The notes: generated from the letters alone by a model not told the origin. A stretch of DNA of 64,000 bases from CAZICM01 sp964537685 (GCA_964537685.1 CAZICM010000004.1:124001-188000); one strand, 5' to 3'. Shown: positions 37,245 through 46,481, counted from the stretch's first letter. Numbers and translations are program-made.

Positions 37245-38441
37245 ATGAACACCAAAGACAGCGACACCAGCGGCAACAAATATTTACCCCTCGAGTTCTT
37301 TCAAAAACTCCCCAAAACCGATCTGCACGTTCATCTCGATGGCTCGCTTCGCCTGGAGACCATCGTTGAACTGGCGAGACAGCATCATGTCGAGCTGCCT
37401 TCCACCGATCCGGCCGAGCTTCGCAAGATTATGCATCTCGGCCAAAACTGCGGCTCTTTGGTCGAATATCTAAAAGCCTTCGATATCACACTGCGCGTGA
37501 TGCAAACCGAAGACGCGCTCTACCGCGTGGCCTACGAGCTCGCCGAAGACGCGGCACTTGAAAACGTTCGCTACATGGAAGTGCGCTATTCGCCGATGCT
37601 TCACACACGCCTGGGCCTGCGCCTCACCAATGTCGTCGAAGCCGTACTCGCCGGCCTGCGCGGCGCCCACGATGCGCTGGGCATTGAATCCAACGTGATT
37701 CTATGCGGAATCCGCAATATCTCACCGCAGTCATCGCTGGAGATGGCCGAGCTCGCAGTCGCCTACAAAGGCCGAGGCGTCGTCGGATTTGATCTCGCGG
37801 GCGCCGAATACGATCACCCCGCGAAGCATCATAAAGCGGCATTTCAACTGGTGCGCGACAACAACATCAACTGCACCATCCATGCCGGCGAAGCCTACGG
37901 CCCCGAATCCATCGCTCAAGCCCTGCATGTATGCGGCGCCCACCGAATCGGCCACGGCTGCCGCCTGCGCGAAAACGGCGACCTCCTCCACTACATCAAC
38001 GACCACCGCATCCCCTTGGAAGTCTGCCCCTCCTCCAACGTCCAAACCGGCGCCGTCCGCGATCTCGCCTCACATCCCATCAAGCTCTATCACGCGCTCG
38101 GCCTCCGCGTGACCGTCAACACCGACAACCGCCTCGTCACCGACACCACGGTTTCTCATGAGTTTTGGCACTGCCACACCAAAATGCGCATGAGCCTCAC
38201 CGACATCAAAGCCATCGTCGTCGCAGGCTATAAAAGCGCGTTTTTACCCTTCCATGTCAAACAGGGCTACCTGCGCAAAGTCACCGAAGAGCTTGAACGC
38301 TTTCTTCCCGATGGAACCATCAAACCCGCTCCCCAGCCCGAAACCCAAAGACCCAAGAACCCCACGCCCCAACCCGCGGCCTCCAAAGCCCAAAACCCGC
38401 CAAACGACAACCCCGCCGAACAGGATGGGATTGTAAATTAG
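37245..38441 (+). CDS. add: Adenosine deaminase
   Basis: A 398-residue amidohydrolase. Zn and catalytic motifs are all visible: TDLHVHLDGS (two His ligands), CTIHAGEAYG (His ligand and the catalytic Glu), HRIGHG, VCPSSN and VNTDNR (Asp ligand). The last motif has Asn where many adenosine deaminases have a second Asp (NTDDP); I know this NTDNR form from actinobacterial-type adenosine deaminases. It converts adenosine to inosine in purine salvage. The ATG at 37245 is used because the longer reading overlaps the VKOR gene. The C-terminal 50 residues are Pro/Gln-rich and disordered, an unusual addition. Confidence 0.92.
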   Translation: MNTKDSDTSGNKYLPLEFFQKLPKTDLHVHLDGSLRLETIVELARQHHVELPSTDPAELRKIMHLGQNCGSLVEYLKAFDITLRVMQTEDALYRVAYELAEDAALENVRYMEVRYSPMLHTRLGLRLTNVVEAVLAGLRGAHDALGIESNVILCGIRNISPQSSLEMAELAVAYKGRGVVGFDLAGAEYDHPAKHHKAAFQLVRDNNINCTIHAGEAYGPESIAQALHVCGAHRIGHGCRLRENGDLLHYINDHRIPLEVCPSSNVQTGAVRDLASHPIKLYHALGLRVTVNTDNRLVTDTTVSHEFWHCHTKMRMSLTDIKAIVVAGYKSAFLPFHVKQGYLRKVTEELERFLPDGTIKPAPQPETQRPKNPTPQPAASKAQNPPNDNPAEQDGIVN

Positions 38442-38565
38442 CGCTCACCCCGCAAAGAAGACCGCAAAGAAGACCGAAGAACGATCATCGTTCCCACCCT
38501 TTAAAAAGAGGCGTATTCTCAAGCCTGCAAGGCGTCTTCCCACCCCGGCGCCGACGAGGCTTCCT

Positions 38566-40167
38566 ATGTCTTTTCAGTCCAAACCCAGCGTATTTTACAC
38601 TGCCGGCCTATTGGCCATATCCATCCTGCCCATCATGGTCGCATGCAACGCCATCACCGGCGTTGATGACCTACGCTTAAAAAACACAGATGATGGCGAG
38701 ACAGGCTCGTCGGGCAACACCACCAGCGGAAACACATCGGGCATTCTTTCAGGAAGCAGCACCACCACCAGCTCGAGCTCGGGGGTCATGCCTCAACTGG
38801 CGGAAGCGGGCGGCGTGAACATCACTGAAATCGCGCTGTACCAAGGCGTCAAGCGGCCTCTCATGGCGAATGGCTCGAAGGCCGTCAGCGATATTCCCAT
38901 TGTGCAGGGCCGCGACGCCCTCATTCGCGTCTGGGTATCGCTGGATGCCAGCTACAACAAACTGCCTGTCACGGGCCAGCTCTTCATTGGCTCGAGCACC
39001 ACGCCCATTGAAGTCAAAAAGACCCTGATTGAATCGACCGAAGACAACCTCGACAGCACCATTAACTTTGAAGTTCCTGGAAGCGACCTTAAAGGCGCAA
39101 CAACCTATCGCATTGAATTAAAGCAAGAACCTGGAGCACCTGCAGCCACGGGCGGCCAGAAGTACCCTGCCACGGGCGCCGAGCTACTCGATGTTCAATC
39201 CAATGGCCCCTCGCTTAAACTGGTCATTGTCCCGGTGGAATACAACGGCGATGGTTCTGGACGCCTGCCCGACACCTCGGCGGGCCAGATTCAAGCCTAC
39301 AAAGACGTCTTTTACAGCGTCTATCCCGCGGCCGAAGTGGAATTGACGGTACGGCCCAATCCCTACCCCATCAACTACCAAGTCCCCCCGACGGATTTCA
39401 ACGCATGGCCCCAGCTCTTGGACGATATCACCAACTTGCGGCTCCAAGATGGCACCCCGGATGACACCTACTATTATGGCATCTTCAATGGAGCGGCCAG
39501 CGAAGGCCAATATTGTCAACAGGGCTGCATTTTGGGCCTGGGCAATCTACCTGGCCCCTCGGAGACCAACATGCGCGCCTCGATTGGCGTAGGCTTCTCG
39601 GGCAACATCTCGGTAACGACGGCCATCCATGAAACGGGACACGCGCATGGACGCATGCATGCGGATTGTGGAGGAGCGCAAGGCATAGACCCGCAATCTT
39701 ATCCTGGCGCTGACATTGTGACATGGGGCTACAATTTGCTCACGAAAGAGCTGATCGATCCCAATGGGCAGCACAAGGATTTCATGGGCTATTGCGAACC
39801 TTATTGGCTCTCGGACTACTCATTTATAGGATTATTTGAGCGGATGAAGGTATCGAACGGAGCCAAGATCAACGTACCGCCGGAGCTCATGAACCGGAGC
39901 TATTTCCGGGCACGGGTTAATCATGATGGAAGCATGAAGTGGCTAGAGCCGATGACATGGAAATACCCCCCGAGCGGCCATGAGACGAAGACGGTGGTGC
40001 TAGAGACGGGGAAGGGGCAAGTAACGGTCACGGGGCAATGGTATCCCTACGATCACATTGAAGGCGGGATTATTGTATGGCCGGCATCGAGCGAACCCGT
40101 GAAGAGCGTAGAGCTACAGGTGAAGGGGATAAACCGGAAGCTGATTCTATCGGGCGTAGCGAAGTAG
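38566..40167 (+). CDS. Metzincin-type metalloprotease lipoprotein
   Basis: A 533-residue exported protein. A signal peptide with lipobox MVAC (Cys27) is followed by a Ser/Thr/Gly-rich linker to about residue 75, then a beta-sandwich-like domain. The metzincin motif HETGHAHGRMH spans residues 355-365 (HExxHxxGxxH, all three His and the Glu present), and DFMGYCEPYWLSDY about 50 residues later fits a Met-turn. The last 100 residues look like a beta domain. It should be a zinc endopeptidase anchored in the outer membrane, likely acting on prey or matrix proteins. The substrate is unknown. Confidence 0.85.
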   Translation: MSFQSKPSVFYTAGLLAISILPIMVACNAITGVDDLRLKNTDDGETGSSGNTTSGNTSGILSGSSTTTSSSSGVMPQLAEAGGVNITEIALYQGVKRPLMANGSKAVSDIPIVQGRDALIRVWVSLDASYNKLPVTGQLFIGSSTTPIEVKKTLIESTEDNLDSTINFEVPGSDLKGATTYRIELKQEPGAPAATGGQKYPATGAELLDVQSNGPSLKLVIVPVEYNGDGSGRLPDTSAGQIQAYKDVFYSVYPAAEVELTVRPNPYPINYQVPPTDFNAWPQLLDDITNLRLQDGTPDDTYYYGIFNGAASEGQYCQQGCILGLGNLPGPSETNMRASIGVGFSGNISVTTAIHETGHAHGRMHADCGGAQGIDPQSYPGADIVTWGYNLLTKELIDPNGQHKDFMGYCEPYWLSDYSFIGLFERMKVSNGAKINVPPELMNRSYFRARVNHDGSMKWLEPMTWKYPPSGHETKTVVLETGKGQVTVTGQWYPYDHIEGGIIVWPASSEPVKSVELQVKGINRKLILSGVAK

Positions 40168-40226
40168 ATATCAAAATATTAAAATATTAAAATACCAAAA
40201 TATTAAAATATTAAAATATTAAAATC
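40168..40226. repeat. AT-rich short tandem repeat (TATTAAAA units)
   Basis: Between two convergent stops, and overlapping the last codons of the lipase gene, the sequence consists of near-identical 8-10 bp units built on AAAATATT. It differs sharply in base composition from the genes around it and may act as a bidirectional end signal or be a replication-slippage product. Confidence 0.8.
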
Positions 40227-41334
40227 CTTGAAGCCGGATACGCTCCACCAACTGCGTATAAAAATCCAAATGATTCCACGAATTGCTTAGCCCCGGCTTA
40301 TCCCCGAACAACTGCCCCACCTGATCTAAATGATCCGCCGGAATACAACCCCAAAAAATACCCCAGCGCGCATCCTTCACCCGCACCAACCCATCATTGG
40401 GATCGCTCTTACCAATCCCACCATCGGTAATCCCCTCCGAAATCGATAACGCCGCATCAATCGGATCCATCTCCGAATCCCACGCCGATATAAACGACTG
40501 AGGCACATCCGGCGTACATTCCGAACCTCCATCATGATTATCACTGCGCCCCGTCACCGACGCATAATACACACCAGCCTGATTGGGATGAGACGCATTA
40601 AACTCATTAATCCCAGGCTGAGAAAATAAATAAAGCGCCTTAAACACATCCGTCTCGTTCCCAAGATCATCGTACAAAGGCGCCCCTATCAACTTCAACA
40701 GCTCATTCAGCACATCCTGATACAAAGGATCATCCACAAGCTGCAACACCACATCCGCCACAGGCGCCCCATAATGAGGCGTCGCCACCGTCACCACCGA
40801 CGCAACCAAATCCGGCCTCTTATGCGCCACCGCCCGCGCATCCAAACCACCCTGCGAATGACCAATGATATTCACCTTCGCATATCCCGTCTCTTTTAAA
40901 ATCTTCTCGATATGCGCAATCAACTGATCGCCCCGGTAATCTGAACTATTAAAAGGATCGACCGCAGGCGTATACACATACATCTCACCCTGCTTATTCA
41001 AATGATCCTTCACATTAAAGAAATACGTAGCGAAATCCAAACCGGCGAAGTTATCGGTACCAAAGAAACCATGCGCCAAAACGATAGGATAAGGCGGCCC
41101 CAGCTTCTCGGGCTCGGGCATACCTGCTCCACCCGCACCGCCCGCGCCGCCCGAACCCGACGAAGAACCACCCCCCGTCCCCGTAATCACCGCGGGACCT
41201 GAACCCGAACTCGCATTCGGATCATCGCCCACCGAACCACACGCCGAAGGCATCGCCCCCAGCAGCGAAAGCAACGCAAGCCCGCCCAACACAGGCCGGC
41301 TCTGCTGAAAAAGCCTATCTTTCATGCTCATAAA
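40219..41334 (-). CDS. Secreted triacylglycerol lipase-like lipoprotein
   Basis: A 371-residue alpha/beta hydrolase with signal peptide and lipobox (SAC near residue 29), then a Gly/Ser-rich linker. PIVLAHGFFG is the oxyanion-hole motif, IIGHSQGGLDAR carries the nucleophile Ser, NDGLVRVKDARWG the catalytic Asp region, and PADHLDQVGQ the His, as in Pseudomonas-type lipases. GAGG-rich linkers are common in myxobacterial lipoproteins. The ATG at 41334 has GAGGCG just upstream and is preferred over the longer reading. Its last codons encode the AT-rich repeat region. Confidence 0.9.
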   Translation of the reverse strand, partial: FMSMKDRLFQQSRPVLGGLALLSLLGAMPSACGSVGDDPNASSGSGPAVITGTGGGSSSGSGGAGGAGGAGMPEPEKLGPPYPIVLAHGFFGTDNFAGLDFATYFFNVKDHLNKQGEMYVYTPAVDPFNSSDYRGDQLIAHIEKILKETGYAKVNIIGHSQGGLDARAVAHKRPDLVASVVTVATPHYGAPVADVVLQLVDDPLYQDVLNELLKLIGAPLYDDLGNETDVFKALYLFSQPGINEFNASHPNQAGVYYASVTGRSDNHDGGSECTPDVPQSFISAWDSEMDPIDAALSISEGITDGGIGKSDPNDGLVRVKDARWGIFWGCIPADHLDQVGQLFGDKPGLSNSWNHLDFYTQLVERIRLQGF

Positions 41335-41424
41335 CGCCTCAATATTTGTCTTCAGAACCACACCAAGCCAAAAACGCAAAAACAGTCTACGCAAAAACCA
41401 TCCAAGAGCGCTAGTCTCGCCTCG

Positions 41425-42168
41425 ATGCGTTCGGCCGATCTGCTTTTCATGCTTGGATTGCTGTTTACTCTTTCCTGCGGAGGCGCGCCGCCTCCACCCG
41501 CGGGCGATGCACCAAAGCCTGCCGCCTCCGCATCGGGCGCAGAAACGAAGAGCGAACCCTCACCCGCGGCCGCAACCAAAACGCTACCCAGCGAATGCGT
41601 GCGCGACGAACACCAGTTATGCCTACCGCCCCCCGCATGGGCCGAAAACCTCTGCGCGGGCAACTATCCCGACCTAGCGCTTAAACTCTTTGCGAAAGGC
41701 ACACCATGGACACGCGGCTATTTAAGGCGCACCGTCGACGCATGGAACGCATCGGGCCGGGCATCGTCGAATGAAAAGGTTGAATTTGACGAGGAAGTGC
41801 TTCTATTAACCCATCGCCCGGCGGCCACGGGCGGGATGGTTGTGAGCGGCGCGACGGGCAGTTTTCAAGCGCTTCGGTGGAACGGACAGTGCGTATCGCT
41901 GATGGGCGATGAAGTAACGCAGCGACTACCGCCGAAGGCGAAACATTCGTCGATACCGTGGAGATCGCTGGATTTCAAGACCCGCGAAGCGCTGATGGCG
42001 GATGGCAAGATTGGTCCACTTGTAGAAGAGCAGCGCAAAGAGTGCAAGGGTGCGAATATGGGCGACCCGAGCGCGGCTTGTAAAAAGATTGATGCGAAAC
42101 TGAGCGCAACCATAGTAAATTTTATCCGTAATGGAGGGGAGGTACCTGTACCAGAACATTTACCCTAA
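41425..42168 (+). CDS. Hypothetical lipoprotein
   Basis: A 247-residue exported protein with signal peptide and lipobox TLSCGG, a Pro/Ala-rich linker, then a globular region with six Cys. The motif CLPPPAWAENLCAGNYPD near residue 65 and GTPWTRGYLRR look conserved, but I do not recognise a family. It starts close to the divergent lipase and precedes the P460-like gene by 14 bases, so the two are likely co-transcribed. Confidence 0.7.
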   Translation: MRSADLLFMLGLLFTLSCGGAPPPPAGDAPKPAASASGAETKSEPSPAAATKTLPSECVRDEHQLCLPPPAWAENLCAGNYPDLALKLFAKGTPWTRGYLRRTVDAWNASGRASSNEKVEFDEEVLLLTHRPAATGGMVVSGATGSFQALRWNGQCVSLMGDEVTQRLPPKAKHSSIPWRSLDFKTREALMADGKIGPLVEEQRKECKGANMGDPSAACKKIDAKLSATIVNFIRNGGEVPVPEHLP

Positions 42169-42182
42169 AGGAGCACTGAAGG

Positions 42183-42629
42183 ATGAAGAAGATATTTTGT
42201 TATTTGGCTGGAATAGCGATGATATCGGGCTGCGGGGACGATCAAGATCCGGGCGGAGCGAAAGCGCTATGGGATAAGATTCACGAGCAGAAGTACAATA
42301 CATGGGCGAGGGCGCCTGGCTATGAGACGCGAAAGCCGACGAATGCGCCTCATAGCGATTTGGTGGATATCTTTGTGAATACAACGATGGGGGATGCGAT
42401 AACGGCGGGAGCGCAGACCTTTCCTGAAGGGTCGCTGATTGTGAAAGATGGGTATGACAGCGGGGGCGGGCACGATATCGTGGCGGTGATGGAGAAGGTG
42501 AATGGGGCTTGGTATTGGGCGGAGTATCCCGCGGATGGGAATGGGGAAGCGGATTATTCAGGGGTGCCGGAGATATGCACGGATTGCCATGCGCCGGGGA
42601 GGGATTTTGTGAGGCTGTTCAATCCGTGA
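42183..42629 (+). CDS. Cytochrome P460-like lipoprotein
   Basis: A 148-residue exported protein with lipobox ISGC (Cys17). It has the heme c attachment motif CTDCH near the C-terminus and the P460-family layout: the YNTW/WARAPGYE region, a segment AQTFPEGSLIVKDGYD, and a Trp-rich strand WYWAEYP before the heme motif. P460 cytochromes oxidise hydroxylamine or act as c'-beta nitric-oxide-binding proteins; the specific activity here is unknown. GGAGC precedes the start. Confidence 0.8.
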   Translation: MKKIFCYLAGIAMISGCGDDQDPGGAKALWDKIHEQKYNTWARAPGYETRKPTNAPHSDLVDIFVNTTMGDAITAGAQTFPEGSLIVKDGYDSGGGHDIVAVMEKVNGAWYWAEYPADGNGEADYSGVPEICTDCHAPGRDFVRLFNP

Positions 42630-42683
42630 GGGAATAGCCAAAAACGCCTCAATGCCCTGCTTGCCGCGGCCGCCGTCCATACG

Positions 42684-42956
42684 ATGGTCGCTCAAGGTCA
42701 AGGCGCCGCCGATATGGCCTTGCTCGATTTGGGAAATGCGGCCCTCTCCGACTGCGCTTCTGTGTTTAGCGATACCGTGGACTGGCTTGCGTTTTTAAGC
42801 GAGCGAGGCTTTGCGGCCGATGACCGGGAAAGAGCCATCGCCCTGCGCCAATCGTTGGAAGCGGTGGCGAAGAGGTATGAAAAATCCGCGAAAAGCGCCG
42901 AGCCGGATCAACATGGCGGCGAACCAGCGGCGCCGGGGAACGACAAGCCCGCTTAA
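42684..42956 (+). pseudogene. Truncated small ORF, first copy of the 273-bp repeat
   Basis: The frame is open from the stop of the P460 gene at 42629 and ends at TAA 42954-42956. The last 73 residues (from ALSDCASVFSD) are identical to the end of the protein at 46065-46370, while the first part is different (NALLAAAAVHTMVAQGQGA). No ribosome binding site is evident at the first ATG, so it looks like a 5'-truncated gene, although a short product is possible. Confidence 0.5.
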
Positions 42957-43010
42957 AGGCGGTGCCCGTCAGCGGTTTTGATAAAAAAAGCGATGATGGG
43001 GGGCGGTTTT
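42738..43010 (+). repeat. 273-bp direct repeat, copy A
   Basis: Identical, except for one C/T difference near its start, to 46152-46424. It ends in GGGGGGCGGTTTT, inside what is a complete hairpin terminator in copy B but is cut off here. Confidence 0.95.
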
Positions 43011-43144
43011 GGGGAAAGGGGCGACAAGGGGGACCGCTTTTTCGCAATCTGGAAATTATCTTCACGGCGCATTCGATTTCTGCTCCAAACTGTGATCAAA
43101 AGTGCCTGTGCCGGCCATTATACCTATTGAGAATAGAGGCTTTG

Positions 43145-44461
43145 ATGAAAACACTTCGTGACATTGGTTTGTGTACGGCGCTGTGGACGATTGTGAGTGG
43201 TGGATGCACGATTCACATTGGCACGCCGGAGAATTCAGAGGAAAACAAGCCCCTTCCCCCAGAACCAAACGGAAGCTCGCAAGCGCCACCCGCATTGGAC
43301 GCAGCCCAACAGGCCCGCAAAGAGGAAGCCGAGCGATATACAGCCGAGGTGATCTATAAGGGAGGCACCGTCCTCGCATCGCTTCCCTTGCCCTCAGGGG
43401 ATTGGATTGATCTGTTGGACAGAAATACGCTACCAGATCTGCCCTATTCCCCTCCACCACTTCCTGTCGGCCCGGAGGCATTTGTCTTACCCGAAGGCGT
43501 AAACCTAGGACTGACAGAACTGGAGCAGATCCCCGAATACCTTGAGCTTGCGGCCCTGGCGGTGCCCTTTCACCGGCCAAGCTTCTGGCCCTATATCTTA
43601 GGTGAAGCTCCCGATGCTGTTTCAATTGAAGATTATTTGCAGCGCTATCAAGAGGGTGGAGCACCGTCGAGTTCCAAAAGACTTTATGCAGGCTTCGTGT
43701 CTCTGGTGCCCAACCGTGGGGTATCTGGTTTAATGAATCAGTATCGCCCCGAGGTTGCCGATGAGAGTTTTAGCCTGATTGAGTTCTCGGTATCATGTCC
43801 CGCAGATGGACCTAGACAGGAGCTGATTGGCGTCGTCATTTCGGTCGACCGTTTTAACATCTTTGGCGTCAATCCGCAAAAAGATCAGGATGGAGAAGCC
43901 CGTTTGCATATCGAGTATGCCCGGACAGTCAACGGAAAAGTGCAATATGTGTGGGACGGAATGGACGGCCAATTCGTCGATAATCCTTTTCGCCTCCACC
44001 AGCCGGGCGAAAAAGTGCCTGTATCGCTTTTAGACGCAAGCATTGTGGAGCATCTATTGGCGGTTTTCCAAGCGCCTTCAGGGGATTGGTGGATCATGTA
44101 TAACGGTGATCTGCTTGGATATTACCCAGCGAGTCTCTTCAACATGCTGAATAGCAGCGCCTGCAGATCAGCCTGGTATGGGGAAGTCTTAAACCGAAAG
44201 CAAAATGAAGCCGTTTTAAGCGAGATGGGCAGCGGCCAATTTGCCGAGGCTGGGGTTTTCAAGACGGCATACGTGCGAAATCCTAGATACGTGAATCTCT
44301 CCGGGTTTGGCGTGGAACCCAAGGATGAATACTCGATGATCCCCTATGAACCGCTTTGTTATAACCGAACCCTATTGACCTATGCAGGTGCCCCGACATA
44401 TAGCAGTTTTATGTTATTAGGCGGCCCCGGCGGGAAAGATCCAGGATGCAAATGGCCATGA
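43145..44461 (+). CDS. Neprosin-family putative glutamic peptidase lipoprotein
   Basis: A 438-residue exported protein. Starting at ATG 43145 it has a signal peptide with lipobox SGGC, and AGAGGC precedes the start. The C-terminal half follows the neprosin pattern: YAGFVSLVPN, a Trp-rich strand GDWWIMYNGDLLGYYPASLF, and AWYGEVLN with the Glu at the position of one of the two catalytic Glu residues of neprosin. Plant neprosin cuts after proline; bacterial members are known. The first catalytic Glu cannot be assigned without alignment. It lies in the segment flanked by the 273-bp repeats. Confidence 0.75.
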   Translation: MKTLRDIGLCTALWTIVSGGCTIHIGTPENSEENKPLPPEPNGSSQAPPALDAAQQARKEEAERYTAEVIYKGGTVLASLPLPSGDWIDLLDRNTLPDLPYSPPPLPVGPEAFVLPEGVNLGLTELEQIPEYLELAALAVPFHRPSFWPYILGEAPDAVSIEDYLQRYQEGGAPSSSKRLYAGFVSLVPNRGVSGLMNQYRPEVADESFSLIEFSVSCPADGPRQELIGVVISVDRFNIFGVNPQKDQDGEARLHIEYARTVNGKVQYVWDGMDGQFVDNPFRLHQPGEKVPVSLLDASIVEHLLAVFQAPSGDWWIMYNGDLLGYYPASLFNMLNSSACRSAWYGEVLNRKQNEAVLSEMGSGQFAEAGVFKTAYVRNPRYVNLSGFGVEPKDEYSMIPYEPLCYNRTLLTYAGAPTYSSFMLLGGPGGKDPGCKWP

Positions 44462-44952
44462 GTACAATATTCGCCAGAAAAAACCGCTTCCCACAAACGA
44501 TGGCACTGGCCTTGAGCGTAGCCTTGGGATGTTTTATCGGCTGTTCATCAAGCGATGAAGCGCCGGGAGGTGGACGCCTCCCTATCGACAAGGCTATTGC
44601 GCAAGATCGCCCATCCAAGCCTTGGTCGAAGAACGTACCGAAAAGCGCTTGCACCAAAGACGATGAATGCGGCGACGGCTTTTGCGACCGGGGGCACTGC
44701 GCGGCCATCTGGACGGGTGATGTTTCTTATGGGCAGCGATGCAGGAGCAACGCCGATTGCATCGTTTTTCTCTGTCTTGAAGGGCGTTGCCGATCCTGCG
44801 TTTCGACGGCGGAATGCATCGATGAACCCGACAATCAGAACCCCGAATGCAGACCCAATCCGCCCATTCCAGAGGCGCAAGGATGCCGGGGCGTGGCCGG
44901 CGCCGGAGAAGGTGATATTGCTCCTGGGTTTCCCCCTCGGCGTTTTTATTAG
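44446..44952 (+). CDS. Cys-rich small lipoprotein
   Basis: A 168-residue exported protein with signal peptide and lipobox FIGC. The mature part has a Cys-rich module (CTKDDECGDGFCDRGHC, then CRSNADCIVFLCLEGRC), like the Dickkopf/EB-type disulfide domains common in myxobacterial surface proteins. The start is uncertain: ATG 44446, or ATG 44458 overlapping the upstream TGA; both give the same lipoprotein. It overlaps the neprosin-family gene, so the two are probably co-transcribed and the exported pair may depend on the oxidative VKOR protein. Confidence 0.7.
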   Translation: MQMAMSTIFARKNRFPQTMALALSVALGCFIGCSSSDEAPGGGRLPIDKAIAQDRPSKPWSKNVPKSACTKDDECGDGFCDRGHCAAIWTGDVSYGQRCRSNADCIVFLCLEGRCRSCVSTAECIDEPDNQNPECRPNPPIPEAQGCRGVAGAGEGDIAPGFPPRRFY

Positions 44953-45034
44953 ATGGGAAGGGGCGGTGATCTTGCTGCGGATTCGGGCGAAGATCAAATA
45001 TCTCCGTCAAGGCCATCAAACAATTGTTCACTCA

Positions 45035-45970
45035 CTATAATATGCAATTGCAATACTTTATAAAGGGTTTGTTAGGATTGCAGCCGGACACGCAGACCCC
45101 CCATCCAGCACCGCCGCAGTATTGATCGCATTGTGAATGGGCGGAACAACCAACCGTGCAAGAGCACATTTGGGCTTCGCCATCGCATATCACGGAATAA
45201 GCGGTTGTGCTGCATGTCCCAGCAGTTCCGTCACAGGAAATCAAATTCCCTTTGGGGCATACAACCTCCGCATGACAGAGCGGCTGAATCACCCAAGTTA
45301 CGGCCATTTCGTTGCTATAGGAATCATAGCCTTGATGCGTTGATTTGAGGCGGTAGATCTCCGTGCCTGCCGTCGATGAATTCACAGACCATGTGCATAC
45401 ATCCTGGCTGCCAGAAATGTCATACCAAATTCCGGATTGGCTCTTAACCTGCCATACAATAGATCCCGTGCCATCGCAATGATGTGAACAGTGAGGTACC
45501 GGAGCTGTAAATGAGACCGCTTGGTTGATCACGGGTTGGGCCGTCGGCGAAGGCACAATACTGGGTATGATCGGATTACGGTGATCATAGAGGCTATAGG
45601 TTTTTGGATTGTTCACATCCCCTGTGTGCCCCGCGGAATCGTGATCGACCATTGCATAAAGCCCGCAGATTTCACCGGAGCTTGTATAGGAAATACAATT
45701 GGTGGATGTCTGCTGAAGGGAATTCGACCACGAGACTTTCCAATAAAATGGGCCATGCGTTTCATGACCGCTTCCAACACACCATGTGACCGTTTTCGGC
45801 CATGTGTTGCGATCGGGCGGCGATTCGCTGACGGCAATGATGTTCTTGTCAATGGTAAACGCGAGATCCGCCTCACCAATGGGTTCATCCTCGGCATTCT
45901 CAGAAATCGCAACACATCCACCAAGCAGCAATATCGCAAATGCACTACTCAACATCTTCTTCGTGGTCAT
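45035..45970 (-). CDS. Cys-rich secreted lipoprotein
   Basis: A 311-residue protein with signal peptide and lipobox LGGC (Cys19). Two beta-rich regions (about 60-150 and 150-225; SFTAPVPHC, IVWQVKSQSG) suggest Ig-like domains. The last 80 residues hold about 16 Cys in short spacings (CSCTVGCSAHSQCDQYC) and must be disulfide-bonded. I see no catalytic motif. It converges on the Cys-rich lipoprotein gene and lies within the repeat-flanked segment. Confidence 0.75.
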   Translation of the reverse strand: MTTKKMLSSAFAILLLGGCVAISENAEDEPIGEADLAFTIDKNIIAVSESPPDRNTWPKTVTWCVGSGHETHGPFYWKVSWSNSLQQTSTNCISYTSSGEICGLYAMVDHDSAGHTGDVNNPKTYSLYDHRNPIIPSIVPSPTAQPVINQAVSFTAPVPHCSHHCDGTGSIVWQVKSQSGIWYDISGSQDVCTWSVNSSTAGTEIYRLKSTHQGYDSYSNEMAVTWVIQPLCHAEVVCPKGNLISCDGTAGTCSTTAYSVICDGEAQMCSCTVGCSAHSQCDQYCGGAGWGVCVSGCNPNKPFIKYCNCIL

Positions 45971-46064
45971 AAAATCTCCTTGCCTTATGCAAAGCGACTA
46001 GAGAACGATCTGGTTTCCCCGTCAAGAAATTGACATCGATTTCTCATTGGATCTGGGGAGTGTG

Positions 46065-46370
46065 ATGGATGAAATCGCTCAAGCCACCCATACCCTCGCC
46101 GCCGCCATCGGTCATGGAAAGGGCTCCGGCAGACCCTTTGAACGGCAAAAAGCGGCCCTCTCCGATTGCGCTTCTGTGTTTAGCGATACCGTGGACTGGC
46201 TTGCGTTTTTAAGCGAGCGAGGCTTTGCGGCCGATGACCGGGAAAGAGCCATCGCCCTGCGCCAATCGTTGGAAGCGGTGGCGAAGAGGTATGAAAAATC
46301 CGCGAAAAGCGCCGAGCCGGATCAACATGGCGGCGAACCAGCGGCGCCGGGGAACGACAAGCCCGCTTAA
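46065..46370 (+). CDS. Small helical protein, second copy of the repeat
   Basis: A 101-residue soluble helical protein; GGGGAG ends 4 bases before ATG 46065. The first 28 residues (MDEIAQATHTLAAAIGHGKG...) are unique; the rest is identical to the truncated copy at 42684-42956. The C-terminal 25 residues are disordered and Gly/Pro-rich. A terminator hairpin follows directly, so it is probably the end of a transcript. The family is not recognised. Confidence 0.65.
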   Translation: MDEIAQATHTLAAAIGHGKGSGRPFERQKAALSDCASVFSDTVDWLAFLSERGFAADDRERAIALRQSLEAVAKRYEKSAKSAEPDQHGGEPAAPGNDKPA

Positions 46371-46424
46371 AGGCGGTGCCCGTCAGCGGTTTTGATAAAA
46401 AAAGCGATGATGGGGGGCGGTTTT
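46152..46424 (+). repeat. 273-bp direct repeat, copy B
   Basis: Matches 42738-43010 with one visible base difference. It covers the 3' part of the small ORF, its stop and the first arm of the terminator. Confidence 0.95.
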
Positions 46425-46442
46425 TGCTACCCCATCATTTTT
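46407..46442 (+). terminator. Intrinsic terminator hairpin
   Basis: A perfect 9-bp stem ATGATGGGG (46407-46415) / CCCCATCAT (46430-46438) with a 14-base loop, a run of A upstream and five T at 46438-46442. It sits between the small ORF and the ATPase gene, so the ATPase/TPR genes need a promoter of their own or controlled read-through. Confidence 0.8.
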
Positions 46443-46481
46443 CTTGCCCGCAGCTCCCTCAACATTGTAGGCTCGCCCCTG

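Noticed and set aside
43003..43046. Possible hairpin GCGGT / ACCGC followed by T5 after repeat copy A
   Set aside because: Only a five-base stem with a loop of about 30 bases; far weaker than the terminator in copy B.
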